DNA from: Bisporella sp. PMI_857
Taxonomy: Eukaryota > Ascomycota > Leotiomycetes > Helotiales > Helotiaceae
Length of the DNA stretch: 64,000 bases
Direction of reading: 5' to 3'
NCBI GenBank assembly: GCA_021307315.1
Contig: JAJSPD010000006.1
Location: 248,001-312,000 of the forward strand
Below, in pieces: positions 10,627-23,827 of this stretch. The translations under genes were made by a program, and so were the position numbers. Numbering within the stretch: position 1 is the first letter of the stretch; every line of letters begins with the position of its first letter. The notes under the pieces were generated by a model. The model ran no database searches. It had not been told where the DNA came from and saw only the letters and a list, made by a program, of their open reading frames with translations.

Positions 10627-13600
10627 ATGGCCCTGTCCATTTCTGCCTTTTCCATGATGAGTCCAGCGCTTGCTGATACTGATAGCTCTTCAGGTGCTTC
10701 CTGTGTATTCCTTACCTTACTGTTGAGTAATGGACATTATGATCCACAAGCTGTAAATAGCCTTGTAGCTCTGACGAGATTCTCACTCTGCATCATACAC
10801 CTGAACGATCTTGTTACCGATAAATTAAGCCAAACCTCGACAGTGACTCCAGATATCCCGGTTTCAACCGTGCGTATGTATACTCTCAAGCAGTATTGTA
10901 TACTGCTAATCTGTGCCTTGTAACCTAGATCGAAGGTGTATCTACTACTGCCAGATACTCCAATCTATCTACAGAAATACCGGTACAAGTGGTATTTCAT
11001 ACAAACTCGAAGTAAGCAGGACAAATGGAGGGGCCTGCTCAACAGCTATTCCTTCCAACAACCACGATTTCTGCTTCTGCGATTACCTCTATCACTAAAC
11101 CAATAGTGCCCGGTCAACCTTCAGACAACATTTCAACTATAGCCATAAATGCACCACCAAAGGGTTCAGCACTCGGGTAATCATCCTGTGCCTAGATTGG
11201 GAATCAAGAACCAAAACAAACCAATCCAGACGAACAATTCTATGCAAATTTCTTTCTAGGGAGCCAAACGGCGGAACATGGACCCATCGTACTCATTAGC
11301 ATGGGCAAAGTATGAGCATCCCGCACGAAAGTTTCACGAGTGGCATACTAAATTTTGATAGATATTTGGGCTATCATTCGTGAGACGCTTGTTTCCCAGC
11401 TACTTGAAGATTGCTTGTAAAACTGACTATTGGGTATTACCTTTAGGGGAGGTGGCGTAACAAAGAGCTGGGGAATGGCTATCACACATGTTACTGCTGA
11501 GCAAAGAGTGTATGGCCCTGATCCAAAGAAGAACCCCGTCAAGTACTTTGTCAATGCGGTAGGACTTCAGCAATTGGTTCTCGGAGTACTTGGGCTTGAT
11601 GAATCAACAACAATTTCTACGGATTCTTTAACCGCATTCTCAGTCAACGTAAATGTAAGTAGCTCCACTAATCCTTCCAGGCTCTTTCATAGGGTGCAAC
11701 CACAAGCGTAGTATAGCACTCATCCCCAGTATCTAAATATAATTTGAGTTATTGCGAACAAGACTTTCTTGCACGGTCAATTCTTCAACACAGCTAAAGC
11801 CTTTCCAAACAGATACTGCCTAATGATGGTGCCGATCCAGTGCTCACGTTCCCCTTGTGCAAGGAATGGGTTTCGTGACTGGGGAAAGTCAATAACCGCA
11901 CACCAATCTTACAGTCGGGAATCTTTTTCAAAATGCTAGAGATTCGGCCCAGTCCTAAGAATGGCATATCGAAATTCCAGATAACACTCATGGATGAGCA
12001 TATGGTTTGTTTATGCTTCATCCTCAGAAAAGGAAGCCTCTTGATTTCCAAATTGTGAACCCAGGGTTGGTTCAAGCAACTTCAAGCTTCAATGGAATCA
12101 TTCAGATTGCAAAGAGTCCTCAGGAAGACGAAATAGCTAAAGAAGCCGAAAAATTGTACGATCAAACGTGTGGAGCTTATGCAACAGGCCTCACACTCTC
12201 CGGGACAGCCTCTGGAATAACCGCGTCATACAAATTTCAATTCAATAAGAGCGGTATCCAAAATACACCATTGGTCATGTTTGCACTTCCACATCACATA
12301 GACTCCATGTCTTCAGTCACAAAAGCAACCTTGACCAAAGTACATTTACAAACAACAACCAAAGGAATAGCCACAGCCGTGAAAGCCGATAGCTGGAGCT
12401 TCAATGAGAGTATCCCAGTCGACATGGTACGTGTATCTATCAGATAGCTAGTAGGATCAGAACGTTGTAACCTCAACATGTCGAATATAGAGGAATGTTT
12501 GGATGAGCTCTTGCTTACACCTCACATAGGCTTTCGCCATGGAGCCCTTCTAAAGGCAGCAAGAGTTCATATCCTCCTGAAATCAAAGCTATTATTCGAA
12601 AAGTCGGACTAGGTGAGGGTATGTATGAATACTTGCCGTAACGCACCACTATATACCATTCCATAGCGGTCATGCAAGATGGTATTCTGGAATGAGAATC
12701 GCTCGCTAATTGGCCAACCCAAAAGTATCGCAGGATATGAACCACGAAACAAACTTGCCTTCGACATATTTTCTGGAAAGGTATGCAGCTACCTGACAAC
12801 ATGGGTGAATGTCTAAAGTATTGTGTAGGCGTTAGCGAAGTACGCTGGTATTGTTTTCGTCCTCAACGATGTAGTGGAAGACACTGCATTGGCCAAGCTG
12901 GCTTGAGTAACCGTAAGGATATTACCTTCTACTCTCTAGTTTATCTTCATATGCTTCAATAATCTAGAGTTCCTGCTCATTCAAGCTAGACAAGCACTCA
13001 GTAGTATACAAATACTAATCGTGAGATGATTAGTCAAGACAGCCTTTGCGCGTTTTGTGAACAATCAACAAAAGAATCCTTTTGTTTATGAGACTGCCTG
13101 GAAGGGTATTGTCTCCACTTGGGGCTACAAGGAAGGGCAGTAAGTGGAATCTCATGAAGTAAAACGTTTGCGCCTCAAATGCCATTGCAGCATCCGCTAA
13201 TTACCAACACATGCCCGAACTAACTATATATCATATATTGCTTTTAGTTTTCTGGTTCTAATCATTGCATAGGTTTATATGAAGATTTCGGCAACACCTT
13301 ATATAACGACCCATTTTCACTATGGATATCTTGTGTATACCGCTGCGGTCATTGGGTACTTAGATCCATCATGGCTCCGTACTAATAAAGCCTACGTGAA
13401 TGCTCTAGTACGCGATTATGCAACCCCTCAAGCAAAGACTCTTTCTTCCCTGTTTTACCGAGCGTTTGATTGTATCATGGCCATTCGTGGGCACATGGAA
13501 TATCTGAATATGCGGATGGGAAGGATCAAGAGTCGTCTTCAGAAGACTCTTTCTCTGCATATGCACTAAAGTGTGGGGACGTACAATCGGTGATAGCAAT

Positions 13601-14137
13601 ATGGAAGCTCGTGGTAGTTTGCAGTTGGCTATAACTGCCCGGTCACTACAGGCATATTACCTTTACACCTCAGACAATAAAATACAGGTAAGCTCAAGCA
13701 TCGAGCCCACCTAACATGAGGATGGCTCAAATATTGGAGTATATACTTTAAAATTGGGTTGCTGACTTTTGAAATTTCAGCCAGCCAATTTCATAAGCAA
13801 TAAAGTTGCGGGGATACTGTTCGACAACAAGATTGATTATACGACATATTTTGGAGCCAACACAGAATTCATTCACGGCATCCATATGCTGCCACTCATG
13901 CCGTCCAGCACTCTAACAAGGACACAAAAGTTTATTAGAGAGGAATGGGAAGCATATTTTTCCAACGGAAGAGCGAACGCTGTCAAGGGAGGCTGGAAAG
14001 GTGTTCTGTTTGCAAACCTTGCAATCATAGATCCCAAAAAATCGTGGGACTTCTTTACGGATCCCAACTTTGATGTCGACTGGCTTGATGGAGGTGCGAG
14101 CCGGACTTGGTATCTAACTCTGGCAGCCGGTTTGTAA
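10627..14137 (+). CDS. Secreted GH81 endo-1,3-beta-glucanase, multiple frame breaks
   Basis: Cleaves beta-1,3-glucan; GH81 enzymes act in hyphal wall remodelling, cell separation or degradation of foreign walls. The start MALSISAFSMMSPALA looks like a signal peptide. A Ser/Thr/Pro linker (about 11030-11170) follows, then KNQNKPIQTN. Then GGGVTKSWGMAITHVTAEQR, PLDFQIVNPGLVQATS, NGIIQIAKSP, TTTKGIATAVKADSW, VYTAAVIGYLDPSWL, and WAHGISEYADGKDQES, which contains the family's acidic catalytic stretch (about 13490-13530). The protein ends FDVDWLDGGASRTWYLTLAAGL. Introns of about 50-150 nt interrupt it; one runs from about 11308 to 11448. At least eight one-base shifts are needed to join the pieces, for example near 11240, 11270, 11860, 12530 and 13440. 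All key blocks are present in order. Confidence 0.88.
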
Positions 14138-14844
14138 TATGTTCCAACTTTTCTTTACGATTACGCTGAAAAAGACTTAGGTTTACTGTGAGGCTGAAAC
14201 ATTCAACTAACAAAGTGATCGGGACACGCAGTTGATGGTGAACATGACCCTCATTTCGTTTGTCAAAATAACCATGTGACGGGTATAAATATATCATTTG
14301 GGCATGTTGTATATGACGCAGACATCTATATGGACAAGTTTTGTGGTTGATGAGATGCTGTTCAATTATCTGGATATAATAGTGGATGAGATTAGATAGC
14401 AACCTGAATATAATTATGCTTTAAGATGGTGATGGCATACCAGAATCTCTAGATACCAATCAGCGAGAGATTTCTATAAGATGCTACTGTGCTATAAACT
14501 GGAATATAGTCACACAAACGTGAGCGTAGGTCAGAACTAAGGGGATGGTAAGGCCTAGTGTGACATAGTTGCCGAGGAGAAAGGCCCGTTTAGAATAACT
14601 AGTGTACTAAACTTAGCTATGATCCAACGGGTCTTCTACGCTCATGACTGTATAATTGTCAAGGGATAAAGTAGTTTCCAGGATATCATCCATAAACAAA
14701 GTACCTTATGTCTAGAATCTTTGATCACGTGTGCCACTTTAACCTCGCGATCAGTCACGCGTCACTTCGTGGCGCCAAGATAACGCGTCCTTAAACCATT
14801 AATTGCAGTTGGGATCACTTTTCTCAAAACAAAACTGATATAAA
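14138..14844. other. Intergenic region upstream of DnaJ gene
   Basis: No gene recognised over about 700 bp. It contains the promoter of the downstream DnaJ gene. Confidence 0.45.
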
Positions 14845-15879
14845 ATGGCGCCACAGGAAGAAGATCTCTTTGACGAGGAACCACCTACCGTTGACCCGTA
14901 TTCCGTTCTCGGCGTATCAAAGACTGCGACTGACACTGAGATCAAATCCGCATATCGCAAAGCTGCACTGAGGAACCATCCAGGTATGCGCCTTTCTCTT
15001 CATGCTGAGAAAAAATAATGCGGCTACTCAACATGCACTTGCTAGTGGCTTTGAGGCAGAGATGGCATTTGCTAACATAGAATTTAGATAAGGTGCAGCC
15101 AGAACAAAAGGAAACTGCCCACGTCAAGTTCCAAGAGCTCGTTTTTGCATACAGCATCCTATCCGATCCGGTTCGTCGCAAACGCTATGATGCCACAGGC
15201 TCAACTTCGGAGATTTTAGACCACGATGGTTTCTCTTGGACTGATTTCTACCGCGAACAATTCGCTGACGTCGTGACGTCCGTCGCCATCGAGAAGTTCT
15301 CTAAGCAATATAAGGGATCTATCGAGGAGAAAGATGATGTCTTAGAGAACTATATTCAGTATAAGGGGAAATGGAGCGCAATCTACAATAACGTTATGCT
15401 CAGCGACCCATTTGAGGACGAGGAGAGGTTCCGAACTATTATTGATGAGGCAATTGAGAAGGGAGAAGTGGAAGCGTTTAAGGCGTATAAAAATGAGACT
15501 GAGCAGCAGAAAGCAAAGCGGATGAAGGCTGCGAGGAAAGAGGCCAAGGAGGCTGAGGAATATGCGGAGGAGCTGGGTGTAAGTGAGAAGTTGTTTGGCA
15601 GAAAAGGAAAGAAGAGTAAGAAGGATAATGACGAAAGTGGACTGGCCGCGTTGATCAAGAGTCGACAAGCTGAACGGACCTCATTCCTTGACAACTTGGA
15701 GGCGAAGTATGTTGTAAAAGACAAGAAAGCCTGGCCGGGGCAAATCCAAAAAGCGAATTTCGGACGACGAGGATGATGATGAAAGGGGGATGCCTTCAGA
15801 AGAGGCTTTTCAAGCAGCTGCTGCCAAGCTGAAGAATGCCACAGATGCAAAGAAGCCAGCCAAGAGGGTAAAGCGATGA
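14845..15879 (+). CDS. DnaJ-domain protein, DNAJC9-like, one frameshift near the end
   Basis: Co-chaperone with an N-terminal J domain: DPYSVLGVSKTATDTEIKSA, then YRKAALRNHPDK, QELVFAYSILSDPVRRKRYD. The HPD motif that stimulates Hsp70 ATPase is split by intron 14984-15087 (G|AT makes the Asp). The C-terminal half is charged and coiled-coil-like (AKRMKAARKEAKEAEEYAEE), as in the DNAJC9/fungal homologue group, where the human member handles histones H3-H4; that role here is inference. The frame shifts in the CCGGGGC run near 15738: the uncorrected frame stops at 15776, while removing one G gives SKKRISDDEDDDERGMPSEE and ends AKRVKR at 15879. Corrected length about 309 residues, matching the family. 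Confidence 0.85.
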
Positions 15880-16354
15880 GCATCCCTGCTAGAAGATTAT
15901 GGGTTTATAAGCGCTGCATTTCAGGAGTTTGAGGACGGAATTGAAAGGAAGGCTATGGGGTAGGAATAGTATACGCACATCACGTATTATGATAATAAGC
16001 AAAATTACTTCCGTGATATTCAAAGACCGTTCGTTTTCCTCAGCTCATGTATCTTATCCTAATACAGTGTGCGATGGCTTCAAATTGTGTAGTATAGGTT
16101 ATAGAACGATATCTGCATCCACATTTGAAGACAATTACCCAGTTCTCAAATTTGATAATCTCTTGTGCGGACAGGAATTGAAAACCACTGTCAGGTTACC
16201 GGGGAAATGCTTGTAGAAGTTCGCTGCGGCTCAATACCATACAGGGGTGAAGCCAGGCTCGTGACAGCGCGTTGTTATCCACAAGCCCAGGACTCCAAGC
16301 TCCTGCTAAGAACATATCAACGCGTAAAACTCTCAAGAAATTCATAATCATGCC
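15880..16354. other. Intergenic region
   Basis: No gene recognised. It lies between the DnaJ gene and STN1 in tandem orientation. Confidence 0.45.
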
Positions 16355-17271
16355 ATGACATCCGCGCCCACGATATATCCTGAATATTGCCATACTCTCT
16401 CGCCTACTATCTTGAAATGGGTGCCTCTGCACGCTCGCACCATTCAGTCCTTGACTACGCGTGGAGTATACGATAATGGCGAGTTTCTCCGATACCACAA
16501 GATCGCGCATACTAATTTAATTACGTGACAGGCGAAGAGTTGCTTTATTCCAGAAATCATCCCATAAAATGGGTGAAAATGGTGGGGGTTATCGTCGCAG
16601 TGGATGACATTTGGCAGAGGAGGGTATATACGATAGATGACAGCAGCGGGATGTGCATAGAATGCACCTGTCCGGCTCCTACTTCCGAGTCCCTCCTGGC
16701 AGTTCCGCAACATCGCAATCAACACGTTATGCCAGCCCCAGCACCAGCCTCGGCGGCAACACAGCGGAAAAAGGAATCCAAGAAGGAGCCTTCTACTACT
16801 AAACCGATTGTCCCCTTCCAAGACCTCGACGTTGGTGTTCTTGTGAAAGTCAAAGGCAAAGCAGTAATTTTCCGCGAGAACAAGCAGGTCCATATTGTGC
16901 ACCTCGAAGTCCTCCGTAGCACAGAGCAAGAGATAAAGTTCTGGAATGAAGTGCTCACATTCAACCAAACTATCCTCTCGCAGGCATGGCTCGTCTCAAG
17001 AGAAGAGGAAGAGAGATGTCGCAGGAAGGCTTTGAAGCCGCAGAGAAAGGAGAGCGGGGAGGGGAGGCGCAGGCGAAAAGAAGCGGAGAGGAAAAAGCGC
17101 CGTCAAGAGAAAGGAAACCGAAGTGAGGAGGATGAGCCGGGCCCGGAACCGGAGAAGAACATAAGACATAAGAAGAAGGAAATGAAGCCCGAGCCTGAAA
17201 ACCGGGTCAATGTCCCTTCATTCGCTTCCAGGAGGAGGCTGAAGGGAAAATACGATGCTTTGGGGATATGA
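16355..17271 (+). CDS. STN1: Stn1-like telomere-capping OB-fold protein, one frameshift
   Basis: Subunit of the CST/Stn1-Ten1 complex that protects telomeric ends; nuclear. The N-terminus has YPEYCHTLSPTILKWVPL, then HPIKWVKMVGVIVAVDD and VYTIDDSSGMCIECTCPAP, the characteristic first strands of the Stn1 OB fold. VGVLVKVKGKAVIFRENKQ and VHLEVLRSTEQEIKFWNEVL continue it. The C-terminal third is a basic, Glu/Lys/Arg-rich tail, and winged-helix domains are not seen, as in many filamentous fungi. The frame breaks near 16518-16525 (AATTACG): the upstream frame stops there and one added base joins it to TGEELLYSRNHP. Corrected length about 305 residues. No intron signals were found. Confidence 0.8.
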
Positions 17272-19426
17272 TTAGAGTCCATGAATGCTACGAGTACACG
17301 TGGGCTCCGTCCTGACATTTTGAATTCGTAATCTTCATCTGTGAATATTGCCTGGACTTGCCTGAGTCGGCTTCGTTTTACTTTGCGGAGAGAATGCCAG
17401 TGGTAAACGATTATTCTCACCACGATATATTAACACTGTTGGAGCTGTGACTATTTAGAAATGACAGCCACGGTATAGGAAAATGATCACTTTGATTTCA
17501 AAACATTCATGATTTTGAAGAAAAAAATGAAAAGGGAGACACTGGCCCCAATGGCCTGTCGTGGTAATCCATTAGAGAATGTTATACTGCATAAAGTTTA
17601 TGATATGCTTCTTTCTTACCTAGTCGCACTGAATCAGTCTAGCCAGTTGAAGTTCTGTGGTCACTTTCCCTGAAAGTGAGACCTTTATTCATGTTTTTTG
17701 TACAGATCTTTTTAATGCTGCCCGCATCGTTGGTTGTTTACATGTTAGCATTTTCTAGTATTATTCATTTCCATGCATAAGATTAAATGTAATACTTCTT
17801 CCAGTTCCAGTGGTCCTAAGGATGGATAATCTCACTGTGAACCTGAGGAGAGAAAGCTCAAAATTTCTTAATCGAGGAGCATTCGAAACTCTCGATAAGA
17901 TTACAATGGTAGAGCTTGTCCCATAGCATATTTCATTTATTTTTCGCAAGGCATTTGATTGCCACGGGCTCAGTGGGTTTCTCTTTAACAGCGAATAAGG
18001 GATGGGTCTCTGTTATCGATTCGTCGGGACAATTATTCCATGTCCAAGGTCGACATTTTTAAGGTACGCCCCGGCAGCAAGAGGTTGGATATATGACCTA
18101 GTGGTTATTAAGCCAATTAAGCATATCCTCGAAGTATGTGCGTACATCATACTTTTGTATAGCACGACAGCTTCCCTGCCGTAGGTAAGTCTAGTATATC
18201 TATGTCTAAGATATATTGCTGCTAAGTGGGTTTCAAGGATGCATATTAGATTTTTGGCAGCACTACGCTATCTTCACTTGATTCTCACGCGTGAAAAGAG
18301 ATCTCACACCAGTATAAACATTAATTTCTATAACATGCACAAATCTATTGTCCATTGCCACGGGAGGTGAAAAAGAGCCTACGTGAAGCTATCACTTACT
18401 TATTCCCTTTCTCTCTCCTTCCTCTCCCTCTTGACATGATAGCACCTACAACCCGTTCCCCTTGCCGAAGGAAGCAGCGAATACCACCGTCTCCTCCTCT
18501 CCTACACTCTCTTCCATCACCTCGCTCACCCTCTTACCCCCTCCTCCACATACCTCCCAGTACTGTAAAACCTTTGCGCGCCACCTCTCCATCCCATCGT
18601 CCCCGGAAAGTGCACTCATCCCTGACCGGGTATCGTTCGTCTCTTAGCGATACAAAGAACCGATACTGGCCCTGCAGGATGAAAAAACAGGAGACCATGC
18701 CTTTCATAGCAGCAACCCACTATCCCAACAACAATATTGCGCGCCCTCTACATCTCCTTGTAAAAAAGAAGCCAGACTCGCCGCTTCCCAAAACCCCCTA
18801 GGCATGGCGCGTTATTGCGCACTAGCATACCAAACGTATGAGCCTAAGCAATACGGAATCACTGCAGCCGCATAGCTGCATAGCTTACAAAATGAAAGAC
18901 TGGGAACATAACGATCATCGCAACGGCGATTCGAGGTGTTCTTCTATATCCATGTCGTAGACGATTCAAAAGGAATATGATAGGGCATTTATCCTTCTAC
19001 CCACTAGTATTGCACAGCCTAGACGGGAGTATCTCATTTGCCTTAGGTGCCTTTCTTGCCTTTCACGCCGCTGATCCAATGTATAATTCTTTTTAACACA
19101 TTGTAAAAACTTTCCATTCGAGCTACAAGTTACTTTCTATCTTCGTAAGGAACTGTGACACACGTGAGTGCGCTAAAATACAATATTAAGATGATACAAG
19201 ACAATAGGAACCCACGTATATTTTTAAGATTATTAGTTTCTATTTGCCCCAAACCTGAATATACAAAGGAGCTCCTAGCCTATTTTACAAGTTCCATCAC
19301 AAATTTGACAAAAGTGAAGTCAGCGCTATCCGCCTGCAAGCTCATTGAACTCTCGTTTCCTGTTTCACAGGCTTTCCCTTTTGCATCAAATTATTCATCC
19401 TGCCTTCTAAATCCTCCAGACTGAGA
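17272..19426. other. 2.1-kb intergenic region with a Pro/Ser-rich open stretch
   Basis: No recognised family. An open stretch at about 18355-18801 (+) is rich in Pro, Ser and Thr (CT-rich DNA) and lacks a convincing ATG or domain. The rest is unremarkable, moderately AT-rich sequence between the 3' ends of STN1 and VCX1. Confidence 0.4.
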
Positions 19427-21463
19427 TCAGTATCCCACAAGTGACATCACGCTTCTGGCCACCACAGTCGGAATATCCTTCGCGACTGAATCGGGGTACA
19501 CTAAAAATGCAAGCGCGATTATAATGTAGAGCCCGAGGAGCTGAATTTGTCAGCATTGCTTCATGACTTTAATTGAATAATACATACCATAGCGCCTTCG
19601 AGATAGTTACTTTTCCCATCTTGAATGACATAAGTGACAACCAAGATGCTGACGAAGAATACAACTGTCTCGAAGGTTTCAAATCGAAGTGACATCGGTT
19701 GACCGATGATCCAGCCAAGGATAACCAAGAATGGTGTAACGAGAAGAGCAATTTGCATGGAAGAGCCGATTGCAACTCCAAGTGCCAGATCCATCTTATC
19801 CTTTACCGCAACAACCACTGCTGTGACGTGTTCCGCTGCATTTCCTACAATTGGAAGTAGGATCAAACCAATAAAGGTTTTGGAGATATGTGCACTTTGA
19901 ACCATAGAATCGATACTGTCCACTAAGTACTCAGCGCATATAGCGACTACGATAGTAGTCACGATAAGGACTGTTGCTGCAGCCCAGGGTCCCATCACCG
20001 GTACTTCTGCCTCGTCTTCATCCGCTTGTGCCTCGGCATCAAATAGAGAAGCGTGTGTTCGGAGCTGGAAGACAAGATACATGATATAAAGCACTAAAAG
20101 AATTATGGAAGTACCGCGCGAGAGGGTAAGAACACTTTGTTCTGTCGAACTATCGGGCTTCATGGCAGAATAGAGCTGGTGTTCGTTAGCTTTGTTGACT
20201 TATGAAGGGGAGGGTACCTGCGGTGGCCGGAATTATCAATGACGCTGAAGCCATTGTCATCAAGGAGCACATAGTTGACGCGACGGTTGGGTTGAAGTCC
20301 TGTTCTATTCCACCTGAAAATCCGGCGCTTGAATTTCTGATACCGCCGGCGAAAAAGCAGCATCCTAGCACCAACAAGATGTTTGAAAGAACACTTCCCA
20401 ACATACTAGACTGCACAATTCGAATCTCGCCATTCTTCAACGCCACAATACTGACCTGTTATGATGTCAGCAAAGCTAGTATGATCCCGCAAAAATAGAA
20501 ACGCATACAATAAGCTCAACAGCATTTCCAAATGTAGCATTCAAAAGTCCTCCCATAGTCTGTCCTAGCTTCATTGATATTTCCTCCGTTGCGAATGACA
20601 GCACAGCTGCAAGAGGAACAATTGCGAAGAAATTCAGGATAAAAACTGTTGTAGCATTCCAGTCTGATAAGCCTGCAATGATTCCAATTGGTACGAAAAC
20701 CAGCAGAACGTTGACATAGTTGCTGAACAGGGTAACTTTCGTCACATTGAGGGTATTTGCGAGTGACCTCACAATCCTATTTTCGCTATCCATGCCAGGG
20801 GTGTGCTTCTTGTCGAAGAATAGCCCGTGAAAGGTACTATGTTGGGCAGCGCCATTGCCATTCGCACCGAGAAGCGGCGTCTGCTCGTGGTTATCGTCCA
20901 TTTCGCCGCTGGGACCAGGACCAAAATATCCACGAATGTCACTGCCCACTGATGCTTGGTTATGTATATTGCGGGGACCTCTGCCAATTGTTCCTGCCTT
21001 CTTCAATTCTTTGCGAAATGTAGTAGATGCTGCTACATATCACGAAGAGAATAAATCAGCCCAACTCTCGAATAGCACCCAAGACAAAGAGCCCGCGATT
21101 CTTGGCAGAGTAATTGTTTGCGAAGAAGGAGCGATAAATGTTGTAGTTTGAGATTAGTGGCTCGGGTGTCGCGGACACCAAACAGGTATGATAATACAAT
21201 AAGGACAGAAAAATGAGACTTTGAAAATGGCACGCGGTGTGCCTTGGATAGGACAAGAAAACGAAGAAGCTTGGGTGAGGTCTTGTCAAAACTTCCAAGT
21301 GTCCGAAGTGCCGGTGTGCAATAATAAACTGGGGGGGTTGGGAGTACAACAAGAATGTGATTTGATAAAAATGATATTTTGACCGGACCACTCTTAGAGG
21401 CTGGCGGGGTATTGATACAGCAAGATCCCAGGACGAAAATGAAAAAGAACACTTACACACCAT
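19427..21463 (-). CDS. VCX1: Vacuolar Ca2+/H+ exchanger (CAX/VCX1 family)
   Basis: Moves cytosolic Ca2+ into the vacuole in exchange for protons. Minus-strand exons: 21463-21457, 21029-20509, 20455-20222, 20175-19588 and 19540-19427, exactly 1464 nt, 487 residues, no frame break. The first exon is only 7 nt (ATGGTGT) with a 427-nt intron. Membrane segments alternate through the protein. Both exchanger repeats are visible: [20 protein letters not shown] and [20 protein letters not shown], each with the conserved G-N-A-x-E helix that carries cation-binding acidic residues. An acidic linker (ADEDEAEVP) separates the halves. The intron at 20176-20221 fits best as GC-AG (donor GCAGGT), which alone gives in-frame SLIIPATLYSAM. 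Confidence 0.94.
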
Positions 21464-23827
21464 CTTAATGTTGAGATGTGAGTTGGCTGCCGGCTATCTT
21501 GGGGCTCCGATTGTGTGGTCGAAGTTCGGATCTAGGTGAGCTGCGCCTCGTTCAGAAAGTTAATCTGGAATGGAGGTGAAATGGTCAGCTTGGCCGAATC
21601 AAACTGCCCACGAGAGGTGATTAAAAGTGGGCGTTTGTGTGACGGGGAGTTGGGAATGGCTGGAGGAAGATTGGATGAATACAACGGCTGGGCTTAATTG
21701 GTTGGCTCCTCAAGGGTGGATGACAATGGGTGACTGGGCGAAAGTCCCGAGGAATGCTGGCGAGATAGCCTCGATATCAAAGGTAGGTAGGTGAAAGGTA
21801 TCGAGATGATGTCGGCCGGGGGAGGGGAAGGAGGGCGAGGAGAAGCTTTAAGCTTGGAGAGGGGAGCTGTGACGTTGGACCTTGGAGAGCTGAGCTTGAC
21901 CTGGAGCTGGAGCTAAGAGCGGGAGCTTTTCACCTAGAGCCTGTTATTGAGCGCCGACGATGATTGTAAGTGAAACACAAAGAAGATATGATTGAATGGA
22001 TTGAGTGAGTGTGTGACTGAGTGAAAAGCGTCACGGAAAAACTCTCGAGATGTAATGTATCAGAATAACATCTTATTATGGTGTTTCAAGTTTCAATGTT
22101 TTGATTTGGTTCTAGCTCTCATATGTAGGCGAATGCAGGAAGCAAATCCCATCCCTTCCTTGATTTCAATCTGAATCCAGATCAATCGTACAGGGCCGAC
22201 GATGCTCTGCTATTTCGTTACAGCTTGAACAATCTCTCTCTTTGGTCCCTAAGCAAGTGCATCCCACTAAGCCATCTCGATGGAGCTTTGTTTCGCTTTT
22301 GCATGCCTTTTTCAAGCATGCTCTGAAGGATTGCACAACTCAAGAACGTTATACAACAGCCTGCTAGCCACGTGGAATTCAGGCGCGTGTATCTGATACC
22401 GCTGACGTCCACAAACCTGTTGCTCCCGCATGCAAGTAACCTCTCGTTGCATTTGCACAGCCCCCGCTTGCATGCTGGTGTCCCAACCAGCGACAACGCC
22501 TAGAATCGGGCTTTTTTCGAGTGGCTGGCTGTATCAGTTGCAAATCTAATGACATTTGAGCGATTTTTGTGCTTTTATTGCAGTTCTGGGACTCATTCAA
22601 GGATACGAGCTTGGCCAGGGTGTCTGACCGCATACTCAATTGAAAATGCACGTACAGCTTATGTACCAATAGAGGTGGGAATATTGAGCACTTAAGCTCG
22701 CAAAATATATCTCCTAACAAAATTATATATGGAAGTTGGGTCGAAATGGTCTCTGCCTGATGACATGGAGCAAAGGTTCTTCTGCCTCAATTTCCCCCAA
22801 AACAAAAAAAGAAAAAGAAAAAGCAAACACAATCTAATGGATCTTCAGGGTACTCTAACAATGCCGTGTGGTTGGTATCAATAAGGAGCTTCGACAATCT
22901 TCATTATTAATTTTTATAATATCTCTCCTGGTAGTATTCCGTTACTTGATGCCAACGTTCATGCTGGCATTATCGCCATGTCAAGAGAGAATCGGAAGAG
23001 TGTACAGAAACAACATGTCGAGTCGCCTATCTCGGATAAGAGCAGAGTCAATATTTTAGCTGCAGAATCTCAGTGCCAGCCTGACTCCTATCCTTATTAA
23101 AAAAATATTCTCATAACTCCAAGAGTCACCTATTTGCTTTTGGACGTGGCTGAGATGCCTGAGAAGTCATGGGTTTTTTTTCTGCCCTGAACCTCGATCC
23201 CTGGTCGGCAAACTTTCATCACGTATGTGGATGTTCCACGTGTAAATTTGTTTGAGGCGTTGTAAGAGCAAGGTTTGAATTACTGTTGAGAGCTTGGAAG
23301 TATTCAAATCAAGGTTTCACGAGAGTGCAATCACGGCTATTGAGACAATCTTTGAATATCCTAGAGCCCATGCATGTAACTTGGAATAGACCTCATAGAC
23401 TCTGCTAGTAGTGGAGGCTATACTTCCTGGAGATCTTAAAACGCTAAGATACGATGGCCGAGAGCCCAGTATGATATGAATTTGCAAGCGATGCAGGTTT
23501 TGTTCCCTTTTTATTTTCTTCTGCCGTCCATTATTGTTCAACATTGAGACTTAGAATATCTCCTCACTCCCAAGTATTATATGGCGACCCAGCTAGTGTG
23601 CAGTAGCAGGAACATCCCAAAGGAAGAATATACAGAAACCATTATAAGTAGAATGCTTTCCGTGCTCTTATGTTTTATGTGAGTTAGAACGCAAAGTTTG
23701 GAGTCCATACTCATGTGTTTGTGTGGGACGACATGCATTATATATATAAGAGTATGCTCTGTTTAATCAAACCCGGACCTGGAGTTATCGAAAGTATCGC
23801 AACATATTACTTCATCTCTCTACCACA
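21464..23827. other. 2.4-kb intergenic region, VCX1 promoter side
   Basis: No gene recognised. The proximal part is GGAG/AGCT-rich (21820-21950). A GAGGCTG sequence at about 21397, inside the first VCX1 intron, resembles the calcineurin-responsive core, but seven bases are weak evidence. Small minus-strand open stretches at 22218-22720 show no family features. A TATATATATAAG block at about 23740 is likely the TATA region of the next gene. Confidence 0.4.

Noticed and set aside
18355..18801. 148-codon open frame as a gene
   Set aside because: Starts with TTG, CT-driven Pro/Ser composition, no domain, no splice structure.
21394..21404. Calcineurin/Crz1 site (GAGGCTG) in the VCX1 leader
   Set aside because: A single seven-base match in a GC-rich leader is not enough for a regulatory feature.
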